This document shows positions 33,969-44,159 of a stretch of DNA of 64,000 nt, piece after piece. The notes beneath the pieces were generated by a model. It was given only the letters and a program-made list of their open reading frames with translations. It made no database searches and had not been told where the DNA came from. Both the position numbers and the translations under genes were made by a program. The stretch's first letter is position 1. Each line of letters begins with the position of its first letter. The stretch comes from Panax quinquefolius (Eukaryota; Streptophyta; Magnoliopsida; Apiales; Araliaceae), in assembly GCA_020205615.1 (NCBI GenBank), contig CM035152.1, forward strand, positions 150,340,166-150,404,165, read 5' to 3'.

Positions 33969-34368
33969 TGTTTGTTCCCAGTAGACACAATAAAGATCTA
34001 GAAGGGGGGGGGGGTTGAATAGATCCTTAGAATTTTAAAATATTTTTTCTCTATTAAATTGTATTGCTCATTAAGTAGTGTATGACAAACTTAAGAATTT
34101 TTCTAAGCACAGCGGAATAAGCAAAAGATTCCCTTCATTGATATATCCATAATCAGACATACATTGTTTGTAGAGTTACTTTAGTAGTAAGCAGTTAAAC
34201 ATACATAGCAGTTATAGCAGTTAATGTACATAATGTAAATGACATAAAGTAAAGGACACAATGGATTTTAAGTGGTTCAGAGACTCAAGCTCCTAATCCA
34301 CTCTTCTGCTTTCAACTAGCAGGATTTCCTCTAAGGAAGGGCAGCACCCTGAATCACTAAGATTCCTT

Positions 34369-34472
34369 CAAGGCTAGTAGCCTTGGGACTTCAGTTCATT
34401 AAGAACTCTTCAAGGCCAGCAGCCTTGGAACTTCTCTAGTTCCCTAGGAACTCTTCAAGCCCAGCAGGCTTG
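34369..34472. repeat. Mini-hairpin triplet in LTR
   Basis: 34369-34385 CAAGGC-TAGTA-GCCTTG, 34411-34427 CAAGGC-CAGCA-GCCTTG, 34456-34472 CAAGCC-CAGCA-GGCTTG. Confidence 0.75.
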
Positions 34473-36209
34473 GAACTTCATTTAGTCCCTCTGGACAAGG
34501 ACCCCTCAGGCCTTGGCTTCTTGTTGTTGTAGTTGTTGTTGTTGTTGTTGGTGCTGAGCTGCTAAGATGTCAATAGGCTCTGAACATCTTGTGTACTTAG
34601 CAGTTTAATGTGGTCCTCTTTGCATTCTGCTTTAGGTCTGGACCACATCTTCTTTGGTGCAGCTGATCTTCACTCTTTTCTGCTCATCTTTATCTGGTAT
34701 CAGCTGTGCACCATCACCGTCTGGGTTTACTAAGTCTCTGTGCTTTTGGTAGACTTTGTCTGGCACTTAGCAATCCCTGAACCCTTCTTGAATACTTTGC
34801 AGACATGGTTCTGCACTTGTTCAGTTTCAACTTTCGGTTCATGGTGATTCGTAGAGTGGCTCTCTTGATCTTCTTTATACTCAGCCACTTTTCTAAATGC
34901 TATCTTTTTGGCTTTCTCGGCTCTCAGCTTGGCTGCCATCTTTAGTGGCATTCTCATTTTTGTTGAGTGAAGCTTTGATCTAGTTGAGTTCTTCTTTAGT
35001 GCTGCTTCACTTCCACCTTGGTAGTCTCACTGTCTCTGAGACTTGTTTTGTTGATCTTTGGTGGAACTCGTAGAGTCAACTATAGCATTCACCAACTCAA
35101 CGATTCTGCAACTTTACAATCATCAACAACTCTTGATCTTTGAAGCTCTGTTAATTTATACTACTTCCCAATCTTCCCGTTGGAAAGTAGCCGTTGAAAG
35201 CTATTCAAATTGGTTCACAGATCTCGAGTTATTTGGTGCAGACTGCAGATGTGACATGACATCTTTTTCTGACTTCCTATCACCGCAGTCTGCTGTTTCA
35301 CCAACCCTGTCAGATATGTCACTTTGATGTCTTGGTCAGGTCGATGACTTTATTTCACCCTTCTGATTTCTCGATCAGAGGTTGTCCTTGCATCGATTCT
35401 CTCAATAAGCTCTTGTCCGAATATTACTCTTTAGATTGAACCGTTGCCAATGCTTCGGTCTTCAGCTATTCGAACTCTACATTTCTGATGCATGTCTTCA
35501 TGGACCTGATCGTAGTGTCTTGTTGACTTGTAGAAACAACACTACGATCTTGAGGAGTGTTCACTTGATCTTTTGTGTAGAACACCTCTTCCTCTTTTTG
35601 TGTAGTGCTTCATCACTTCTGTTTGCCTCAACTGTTCTCAGATACTGATGGCTTGATTCCTTGCTCTGGCCTCTTCTGAATAACAAGACACTTCAGATTT
35701 GTGGCGTGTCCAGCTCGCTTTCTCCTTGTGATCTCCCGTTAACTTATCATCAATGGACTGACCCAATGCTTAATCACTTTAGCCTTGTTATTAAGAGGCT
35801 GACCAATATCTGAGTGTGTACTACATCAGTTCCTTCTTTATTTGGCAAGCATTACGATCTTGGTTTCTTCCAAGATCGTTGTCATCTTTCTTCATGACAG
35901 CTACTACACTTGCTGACTTTCCTTAGTCAGTTATAGAGGTCTTCCTCTGATCTTCTTTTGGAAGACTTCATCTCAAATGGCTTCATAACTCAATCTTGAT
36001 GTTGATTGGGTTGGTGCTTAGGTCTTCTGTTAGCTAGCCTGCCATTCGTTGAGTGCTCTCTGGTTTTCTTCAGGTGGGACGTATCTATACAGTGCCAACT
36101 AGAGGCTTCATTCCTTTGGATATTCAGGGAGTGCTCATTTGTTGAGAATCGTATTTGCTCTACAATTCTGCCCTGGCGTTGTGAGCACATCTGTTGAGGT
36201 CTTAGTTCT

Positions 36210-36660
36210 ACACTCTACGATTCAGCTTTGGCTATGCAGACACTACGACTACGAGATCAGATCTTGACACTATGATTTCTATCGTTGTGCTTGTTGTCTT
36301 CATCTGATCTTGCGCGACTACGATTTTTGCCTTTGATACGATCAGTAGACTCTACGATTCTGAGTGCAGTCTACGATCCTTTATTTGGCCGTTAGTAGAC
36401 TCTACTACTCCGAGTGTAGTCTACAATCCTTGACTTGACTTTGGCAGATGCTTGGTCGGCTCGTAGGCAGGTTGTCTCTACGATTCCGAACATGACTTCC
36501 TCAGCAGACTACAGTCCTGAAGAAGTTCTCTTCGACACACTACGATCCTTCCTCGTTTCTCCTAGAAGACTACGAACTCTGAGATCTACTATCTTGCAGA
36601 CTACGATTCTGCCTCGATAGCTCTCGAGTTTTCCTTGACTCTCCTGGCAGACTACGATTT
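36210..36660 (-). repeat. CTACGAT heptamer cluster
   Basis: At least eight exact CTACGAT copies plus near variants in about 450 bp, matching 24460-24910 and 20700-21060. Confidence 0.75.
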
Positions 36661-36731
36661 TCGGTGCAGTGCTCGACGATCAAACAAGCCTATCTATTAC
36701 ATCATAAGATCAACCTAACATGCTTGATCTT

Positions 36732-36743
36732 TTTATATTTATA
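36732..36743 (-). promoter_or_regulatory. LTR TATA box
   Basis: Complement of TTATATTTATAG, at the same distance from the LTR start as at 24992. Confidence 0.5.
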
Positions 36744-36911
36744 GTCCTTGTACATCATTTCTTTTCAAGGACTTTACAAAGCTATTTTACTTTTGTAGGA
36801 TCAACCTAACACATTTGATCAATTCATTCTAAGTCCTTGTACATATGTTTCTATTATCTATCAAAGGACTTTACAGCTTTTCTTAATGCAAGCATACTTG
36901 CATATTCATTC

Positions 36912-36948
<37 letters not shown>

Positions 36949-37002
36949 TCATAATCAAATCATATGTAAATATGAATATCATTCACTTGCTTATTCCTGA
37001 CA

Positions 37003-37123
37003 GAGTTGTTTTCACTAAAAGAAGGTTCAATGTTCGTCACACCTTCCATTATGCATACAAGCCTTGTAGTTGATAAATAAACAATCGTTTTAAGAAAAAT
37101 AGTTTTTCAAACAAGTGGGGGAT
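37003..37123 (+). other. Copia-2 3' end with polypurine tract
   Basis: Resumes copia-2 after the SIRE-like insertion. CAAGTGGGGGAT at 37112-37123 is a typical copia PPT, immediately before TGTTAAATG. Confidence 0.75.
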
Positions 37124-37960
37124 TGTTAAATGTATCTTTTCTTTTATGTTTTTAATCAATTTTGGGTTTAATTTAAATCTATTAATTGATTAAATTTAAA
37201 TAAAATTACAAGTGCATTTGATAGTCTATTATAAGGAGATTTAGAGAGAACAATATATGATTCAAGTAGGAATTATATATTATATTTTAATTGTATCCAA
37301 AGTGGGGTATATGAAAAGGTGCATTGTTGTTTGCAAAAAACTATTTCTTTTAAGTCCCACATTGGTAAGGAGTTAACCTATTTAATACTTTATAAGCATA
37401 AAGAGGATAGTTTAATTTACTTGTGGCACTAAAGTGAAGTCTTGGATCTGGTCACACAGTGATGTGGTGCAATGCACCACCTGCCCACGACCCGTAACGG
37501 GTCGCAAAGTTGAATTGGCGCACTTTGCACGTGCGCATCATCGCTAGGAGTCTCACTCGAGCCTATCTTTTTAGATATAGATCGAACCAGATTAATGGAC
37601 CTAATTCATTATTAAACAGTTTTGTGTTTAATCACTGTGGATACAAAAGGGTTTTAAAACTGTCAAAACTGATGTGATAATAACATATTAATCACAGTTC
37701 AATTTTTATCAGTTTTAGAATTGAGCAGTCCTTTATCTTCTTCTCCCATCAACCTTTATAAAGGAGAATATTTTCTGAGATTCATATATGAATTGTTATC
37801 ACTGTGAAATTATAGGCTTGACATATATCCTGGAGGTATATTTTCATTATTCTTTAGCAAACTTTTTTTTTGAGTAAGAAGTAATAAACATCTTAAGGAC
37901 ATAAAATATCCCTGTCAATTCTTGTTCTAATTATTCTGTGTCTATATTTAATATTTTAGG
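37124..37960 (+). repeat. Copia-2 3' LTR (right end approximate)
   Basis: Starts TGTTAAATGTATCTTTTC after the PPT. Contains TTTATAAGC (37389) and TTTATAAAGG (37753) promoter-like words and the palindrome GACCCGTAACGGGTC near 37490. With no second LTR in the window, the right boundary cannot be fixed. Confidence 0.6.
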
Positions 37961-38232
37961 AGAGAGAATGGGTTTGCAGGAAGGGGGAGAAGAAGGTAAA
38001 TAATTTAGAGTTGGAAGAAATTAGCATGGATGGCAGAGGGTGGGTGGGTGGGGAGGACAAACTTGTAAAGAAATGTAATTTAAATATTTTTTTAATTCTT
38101 AAACTATTTTTATTCAAATGTATTATTTTTAGAAATAATAAATTATGCTTTATTCCTTTCATGCTCTCAAGATTCTAGAAGTGGAGTAGGGAGCGAGAGT
38201 AGAAATGTAATTAAGGATAGGGATTAGGGAAA
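37961..38232. other. Short unassigned spacer
   Basis: GA-rich then AT-rich sequence between the copia-2 LTR and the copia-3 LTR. I see no element or gene in it; it may be leftover target DNA. Confidence 0.4.
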
Positions 38233-38478
38233 ATGTTGTAATGCACAGGTGGATTACCTCCTCAGGAGGGAAACTCCCGTGATTTCCTTTCCTTCTCCCT
38301 TTCTCCCTTCTCCTCTCCTCGTGACCTCTTGCATTGCCTATATAAATGAAATCATGCTGAATGAAAAGAATAAGAATTCCCCTGAAGAATTTCTCTCTCT
38401 TTTCTCTTGCTTATTCTCTCTAAATTTATGTAGCAATTATAAGAGTATATTTATACACTTCGCTAAGGTTTTATAATA
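38233..38478 (+). repeat. Probable copia-3 5' LTR
   Basis: Candidate start TGTTGTAATGCACAGG at 38233, a TATA-like CTATATAAAT at 38338-38347, and an end just before the PBS. The left limit is a guess from the TG dinucleotide and the short LTR size usual in this copia group. Confidence 0.5.
38338..38347 (+). promoter_or_regulatory. Copia-3 LTR TATA box
   Basis: CTATATAAAT about 140 bp before the PBS. Confidence 0.5.
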
Positions 38479-38492
38479 TGTTATCAGCACGA
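38479..38492 (+). other. Primer-binding site, copia half-tRNA type
   Basis: TGTTATCAGCACGA matches the TTATCAGCACGA site used by many plant copia elements (internal tRNA-Met fragment primer). Confidence 0.75.
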
Positions 38493-38506
38493 AAAGATAG
38501 AACTCC

Positions 38507-40133
38507 GACACCAAAAGATAGAAATTCCACAAAAACATCTTCACGCTTCATGAATAGTACTCGTGAATAGTAACTCGTGAATAGTAACTCATGAATAGTA
38601 ACTTCGTGAATAGTAACTCATGAATAGTAACCCCGACATGAAAAAGTTCCAAATTTGATAAAACTTCAGATCAACATTTCAAAGATAATGATATTGAAGA
38701 AATAATATCATTACGAAAAAAAATAATATCCCTTACCTCAAAGAATCAAGATTTCAAGGAAAGGTCGGAAGTGATCTTTGAATGAAACTTGTACCTAACA
38801 ACAACTCTCAAAGTATCTAAATACTCACAAAATACGCTTCGATAATATAGAGAGAAAGAGAGAAAACTTTGTTTACGGTGTGATTTTCAATTCTAACTTA
38901 GCCCTCTATTTATAGGAGAAAATGTTAAGACATGTAGTTGCAGACTTAACTCAAAACTTTGATGGCTTTACTTCGCTACTATTCCCACCCACCACATTTG
39001 AAAATTCAATTGAGCACATTTCTCACCAACCAAAAGTGGGGCCCACCAATTCTAGAATTTTCCACCAAAATCATTTATAACCTAATTTTCAAATCACCAC
39101 CTCTTAAAATTCATAATAAATTATACGCTCATTTTAATTGGTTCAAAATTTGTGGACATATACTCAACTTATATATGTATAACATATCCAAAATTACAAC
39201 GATCCAACGGTCGGATTAAATATTATAACTCACACAATAAAGTCAGAATAACACCGATTTTGATCTTTTAATACCTCCAATCCGACAAAATACAAATAAA
39301 ACATCTCAAAGATTAATTCCTTCATTAATAACCACATAAATAAATCCATCATTTATATTCATATAAAATAAATATTTCCTTATCATATGAATCAATAATT
39401 AATTATTCACAAATAATATTACGTAATCACATTTATGATGACCAGTTGTTCCTGAGAAGAGGGGCTTTCCAATAAGGATCTCTCATTCACAAGCCAAGCA
39501 ATTAGGTGACCAAACCTCTCCTTAGATGAACCTTCTAGACATTGCCAATAATGTTATCTAATAATATTATTCAAATAATATGAATTATTGATCGATAATG
39601 GGAAATCTTGTGCGATGACAATTATTGAAACAAAGAATAATATAAAATACCAACGCAAAGTGATTATTGAATCAATAAAATAAACTATTGAACGAAGAAC
39701 TCACTGTAATAATTATTGAGTAGTGCCTTCTTACGTGCGAATCAATAATTGGTGCAATACTGCAGTGTCTTCTTTGTTCAACAACGCTGATTAGTGTGTT
39801 TTAACCAACGGGTATTCCAACAATGATAATTCTTAATAACTACGCCAGTTATTTTTAAACAACTTATATTTGTCGTTTTCCTCATCCAATCGCTTTCAAG
39901 TTATGGGGCCCACACATTTCTAGCATTGTCGTCATTTAATATTCTGACGCATCTAATATTCCACGACCAAACGAATATTCCCAACAAAATGAATATTTTA
40001 TAACCACTTGCTTATTTTGAAATATTTATGCGTATTTTACCCTAACTATCCACATTAATCACATCAACCCTTACTATTTCAAAATAATAAATAAAGGAAA
40101 TTCCTTTTATTTAAAAAATTTTCGGGTCTTACA
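38507..40133 (-). repeat. Truncated 3' LTR (L5)
   Basis: Colinear with 45229-46857 of the sister LTR; the part matching 44160-45228 is missing. TATA complement CTATTTATA at 38906-38914; conserved block 39440-39543; GTGAATAGTAAC units 38550-38630. The left junction to copia-3 lies within repeated AAAAGATAGAA words. Confidence 0.85.
38906..38914 (-). promoter_or_regulatory. LTR TATA box
   Basis: Complement of CTATTTATA in the shared context. Confidence 0.5.
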
Positions 40134-40147
40134 ACCTCCTCTCCTTA
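40134..40147 (-). other. Polypurine tract
   Basis: Complement of ACCTCCTCTCCTTA, i.e. TAAGGAGAGGAGGT, next to the 3' LTR start TGTAAGACCC. Confidence 0.85.
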
Positions 40148-40720
40148 TGAAATTTCGTCCTCGAAATTGACGTACATACCGTGTTTCAAAAAGGTGAGGA
40201 TACCTCGCTTTCATTTCGCTTTCCAATTCCCGGTCATTTCCTCTATAAGATGATTCCTCCACAAAACTCTAACTTGTGGTATGACCTTTCTTGTAGGACA
40301 TGCTCCTTCCTATCCAAAATCTTGATGTACCTCCTCATACGTTAAGTCTTGGCTATCTCGTCCTGGGTTCTAACTTCTATAACATGGTTCGGTTCTTTCA
40401 CATATTTACTGAAGTACGAGATATGTGAAACACATTATGAACACGAGACATACTTGGAGGTAACGCAAGTCTATAGGCTACATTTCCTACTCGGTCGAGA
40501 ATTTGAAATGGACCAATAAATCATGGATTGAGCTTTCCTCTCTTCCCAAATCTTGTAACTCCCTTCCACGGAGCAACTCGCATAATATCATGATCCCCAC
40601 ACTAAATTCCACGTCCTTTCGATGAAGATCCGCATAACTCTTTTGTCGATCTTGTGCCATTTGTATACATTGTCGAATCATTTGGATCTTTTCGGTGAGT
40701 CATACGTCTTAACTCGGGTC
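40148..40720 (-). pseudogene. Gypsy integrase C-terminal tail
   Basis: Contains QDRQKSYADLHRKDVEF (40681 leftward) followed, in another frame, by GNVAYRLALPP and RVHNVFHIS near 40490-40420, the conserved stretch just before the chromodomain region in Tekay-type polyproteins. The downstream part is frame-shifted and I cannot make out a chromodomain. The frame ends well before the PPT. Confidence 0.75.
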
Positions 40721-41465
40721 CCAATAATGTTGCTTCACCCACCTCATCCCAACATATTGGAGAACGACATTTTCGTCCCATATAATGCTTCGAATGGAGC
40801 TACACCTATACTTGCCTGATAACTGTTGTTGTAGGAGAATTCCACCAATGGTAAATACTTATCCCAACTACCCTTGAAGTCTAGGACACAGAGTCTTAAT
40901 ATATCTTCAAGAGTTTGAATAGTCCTCTCTGATTGTCCGTCTGGTTTGGGGATGGTATGCTTAACTAAATCGCAAATGCGCCCATAGCTTTTTTGCAAGC
41001 TAACCCAAAATCTTGAAGTGAATCTTGGGTCACGATCCGAAACTATGGATACAGAGCATACCATGCAACCTCACAATCTCATTTACGTACATACTAGCAA
41101 GACGTTCAAGGAATAAGTCTCCGTGATCGGCAAGAAATGAAAGCGATTTGGTTAATCTATCAACAATAACCCAAATAGCATTGATGCCTTGAGAAACCGT
41201 AGGAAGACCCGTAACGAAATCCATGGTAATGTGTTCCCACTTCCATTCCGGAATCTCAAGTGGTTGCAACGGACCCTTAGGTACTAGATGCTCCGCCTTT
41301 ACACGTTGGCAAGTTAAACACATCGAGATAAACTTTGCAATCTCTCTCTTCATATTATTCCACCAAAATGTATGTCGAAGATCACGATACATTTTAGTAC
41401 TTCCAGGATGGATTGCAAATGGTGTATTGTGTGCCTCCATCATAATCTTGTACTTCAAATCGTAG
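40721..41465 (-). pseudogene. Gypsy integrase
   Basis: The frame at 41458-41030 has a zinc-binding part (HPGSTKMYRDLRHTFWW...CLTCQRVKAEH), the core start WEHITMDFVTGLP with the first aspartate, and VIVDRLTKSLSF. After a frame change near 41040 the second motif VSDRDPRFTSRFW and the region GQSERTIQTLEDILR (third acidic residue) follow to 40744. Catalytic residues D, D and E are all recognisable, but the frame is broken. It would insert cDNA into the genome. Confidence 0.88.
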
Positions 41466-42340
41466 TCGTTAGGAACACAAAGTCTAGAGTGGACTCAAGT
41501 ATTCCTTCTTCATCAATTCTCGCCTTAATAATAGCTCCTTCTTGTACTTTCTTCTTCATATGCATCATTTCAAGCCTGGCTTGAGCGACTTTAACTTTAT
41601 CGATTAAAGTCGATTATACTCGTATATCATCACGTGGGTACCTAGAGTTTTCATCTCCATCTCTATTATTTGTAAATTATACGAAATTAGTCTTTGAGAA
41701 TATCGTACTCGTACTTGTATACGATCTTCTACTCAACATGTCAGCTACCACGTTCGCTTTTCCGAGGATGGCATGGTCGTAACATGTCTTTGAAATGAGT
41801 CTCCTCTTGAGTTCTTGAAGCTCTTCCCATAATCCTTGCTCCATTAAAATTTTGTATCTCTACGAGTCACCATAAGTAATGGAATAGCGATTCGAGAATA
41901 TCCTTCAACGAATCTCCGATAATAACCAACTAAGCCTGAAAGCTACGTATTTCGATTCTCGACTTAGGTTGCTCTCAACCGTGACTCATATCCCAATCTT
42001 GGATAAGACGTCACAATGACACCTATCGATTTACTATCGCATCGAATATGACGTCCCCTACAGAGAGTCGGCTTAGGTGAATTCCACAAAGGAAGTCACA
42101 AGATAAAGGCTCGGTACCAAATTCTATAGTTGAATTTTTAACTCACGAAGTTCAATAGAGCCATTCGATATGAGATTTTAGAAATGAGTTTTGTACTGGG
42201 TTCAAAGTCGATACAAAATTTAATATCGTCGCTTTGGGAGTAAGCGAAATTCTTCAGAAACACGTCGAAATTTACTAACAACAGAAATATCATTCAAATC
42301 TGACTTCTTTTTGTTCAAGTCCATGACATGGCTAAGAAAG
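41466..42340 (-). pseudogene. Gypsy RT/RNase H, largely deleted
   Basis: Only scraps remain: the RT entry region (ISYRMAPIELRELKIQL near 42150), the connection region (SGLVGYYRRFVEGYSRIA near 41900) and the RNase H end (NVVADMLSRR near 41740). The RT palm with the YVDD box and most of RNase H are missing, so several hundred codons have been deleted. Stops occur throughout. Confidence 0.7.
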
Positions 42341-42848
42341 CTTGACATCCGTTTTTCAATAAACGAATGGCTTTATGGCTTAATATGAAAGAGTTTGACT
42401 TCAATGGTTTGGTTGCTTGAATTCGAATAACAGGTTAGTTAGGAATATGAAAACTAACAACCTTACGAAAGTAATCAATTTCGACATGATGAGTAGTTAA
42501 CCTTAAAATCACATCAAAAGCAAATATCTCTATAGAAATAAGGTTAACAGGTAATGTGATAGTGCCAACCTGAATCAAACAAGATTTCTAAACAACGGAT
42601 GTAATGAAAGTTTCTCCTAACGGAGTCTCCATAAATAGGTCAAAGTCTAATTTCTCCGTAGTCAAGTTCAAACGTTGAGCGTAAAGCAAGAGAGATAAAA
42701 GAATGGGTAGAACCGGGTATCTAGTAAGGTATAAACTTCGCAAGAATTTATAATTAACTAACCCTGCTAATTTCGTTAGGGTTCTCGTATTTTTTGGCCA
42801 GGTCGTAAACGCCTTCCGTGAACCGTTGACTTTGACTTTTCGGGACAT
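42341..42848 (-). pseudogene. Gypsy protease region
   Basis: The open frame 42848-42588 ends METPLGETFITSVV, which fits the end of the retropepsin-like domain in plant gypsy Pol (the ...TPLG....S..V pattern). The expected DSGA(T/S) active site is not visible; the segment around NYKFLRSLYLTRYPVL may be its decayed form. Downstream to 42341 nothing is readable. Confidence 0.5.
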
Positions 42849-43976
42849 CCTTTTGAGTCACCATTCTCATTGATCGGGTTTCGATATCGTATAATCTCGG
42901 CGATATGTCCTTCTTTTCCACAATTATAGCATACCTTAAATCTGTTGTGGGAGACAGTTTGGTGATATGTCCCTCTTTCCGTATTTGTAATATCGATCGA
43001 TGGTCTTTCTCCTCCTTGGAACCAGATTTAACTCTTCTTGCGCCGACGTCTTCACATAGTCGTTGTTGAATCTCCTCTTTTTAAAATCTCCTCCCGACTA
43101 AACTTCTATTTTTATGGCCCACGATTACCACCAGAGTGGTTACCGCTTTGTCTGTATTCTTCTTTCTCCGTTTGGTTATCGTTATTTTGTTGACTACTAT
43201 CTTGGTGATGATCCACGTTATGGTCCCTCGGTTGAACGTTACTCGTTATCTCGCTCTAACAACCGAGCCTCATTGACAACATCCTAATAGAGAAAAATTT
43301 ATGAGAAATGAAATCTTGACGTATCTGGGTTTCAAACCTCTCGAAACATCCGCGTCATCGTTCCTCATTCTCCACCAAATGAGGTGCAAAGCACGGATAA
43401 CTCATGAACTTCGCCTCGTCTTTGGGACACCGTCATGTTGTTTTGTTCCAATCTAATAAACTCCACTTCCTTCATATGATTTAATACTTTCGTGGAAGTA
43501 CTTGTCATTGAACTGCTTCAAACGCCTCCCACGACATCTTTGAGTGCACTGGATTGGATACGCTTCACGATTCCCACCAATGTCTGCCTCATTACTTTAA
43601 CATAAAAGTAGCGAATGGAACTTTCTGTTCTCCGTGCATCCCAAGACATCGAATATCTTGGTAATTTGTTTGACCCACGCCTCACGCCTTTAATCGGATC
43701 CGGCTTTCCCCGAGCACTCGTGGTCCCAACTCTTTGAACCGCTTGGGTGTGACCACCGTGAATTGCTATCATTTCCTCCTGTATTTTGAACACGAGTCTC
43801 CTTATGCGATTTTGCATGAATCGCAAAAAGCTTCTAAACATCCCTCATTCATCATCTGCTCGGTTGGTGTTGTTCACAGTAGGTACATTGTCACTGTTGT
43901 TGCGCTCTCCTCGTTGGTAAATCTGAGGCATCTCCACGGTCTCATTTACTCCATCATTAATATTCTCATTCGACAT
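42849..43976 (-). pseudogene. Gypsy gag
   Basis: ATG at 43976 (MSNENINDGVNETVEMPQI), colinear with the gag starting at 62897: GMFRSFLRFMQ matches GMFRGFMQFMQ there. Then MKEVEF...LEQNNMTVS near 43480-43440, and a zinc knuckle CYNCGKEGHIAE with a lost last cysteine near 42935-42895. Multiple frame changes. The nucleocapsid function is lost in this copy. Confidence 0.75.
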
Positions 43977-44146
43977 TCTCAAATCACATAAAACAAGGGT
44001 TAATTAAGGAAATCAATATATCACATAATATCCCTATATATTGACTAACTAACAAATAAGCTTAGGTAGGACACACTTTAGCGAAGGATTTACTCGCTCT
44101 CCCTCCTAGTTCTATTCCTCGATCTCCGCCAGAGATCATATCCTAA
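43977..44146 (-). other. Gypsy leader between PBS and gag
   Basis: Short non-coding leader, matching 62724-62896 in the plus-strand relative. Confidence 0.6.
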
Positions 44147-44159
44147 GCTCGATACCAAC
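44147..44159 (-). other. Primer-binding site (tRNA-Met type, mutated)
   Basis: Complement of GCTCGATACCAAC: GTTGGTATCGAGC, one base short of the normal TGGTATCAGAGC. Confidence 0.75.

Larger units (their letters stand above)
22232..37002 (-). mobile_element. SIRE-like non-autonomous LTR element (LARD type)
   Basis: Two LTRs of almost equal length (22232-25263 and 33969-37002), a PBS complementary to initiator-type tRNA-Met next to the right LTR and a PPT next to the left LTR fix the minus orientation. Flanks gattt (22227-22231) and gagtt (37003-37007) give a 5-bp duplication with one mismatch. The interior, 8.7 kb including a nested 2.5-kb solo LTR, has charged and coiled-coil reading frames but no protease, integrase, RT or RNase H, so it depended on another element. 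Confidence 0.87.
33969..37002 (-). repeat. 5' LTR of the SIRE-like element
   Basis: TGTTTGTTCCCAGTAG to TTATTCCTGACA. Colinear with 22232-25263 (3034 against 3032 bp). An 11-G run at about 34004-34014 replaces the 6-7 G of the other copies. Confidence 0.9.
15592..37960 (+). mobile_element. Copia-2: Ty1/copia element split by two LTR-element insertions
   Basis: Own segments are 15592-18523, 21362-22231 and 37003 to about 37960. Order: end of gag with zinc knuckle, protease, integrase, RT, RNase H, 3' untranslated region, PPT (AAGTGGGGGAT to 37123) and 3' LTR starting TGTTAAATG at 37124. The 5' LTR and most of gag are lost at the CACTA border. The frame runs from one piece to the next across both insertion sites, which confirms the nesting. 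The 3' end of its LTR is approximate. Confidence 0.88.

Noticed and set aside
34004..34014. 11-G run as a G-quadruplex signal
   Set aside because: A single run with no neighbouring G tracts; the other LTR copies have 6-7 G at the same place, consistent with homopolymer slippage.
37961..38232. Possible host gene fragment between copia-2 and copia-3
   Set aside because: No frame, splice signal or conserved motif seen in this short spacer.
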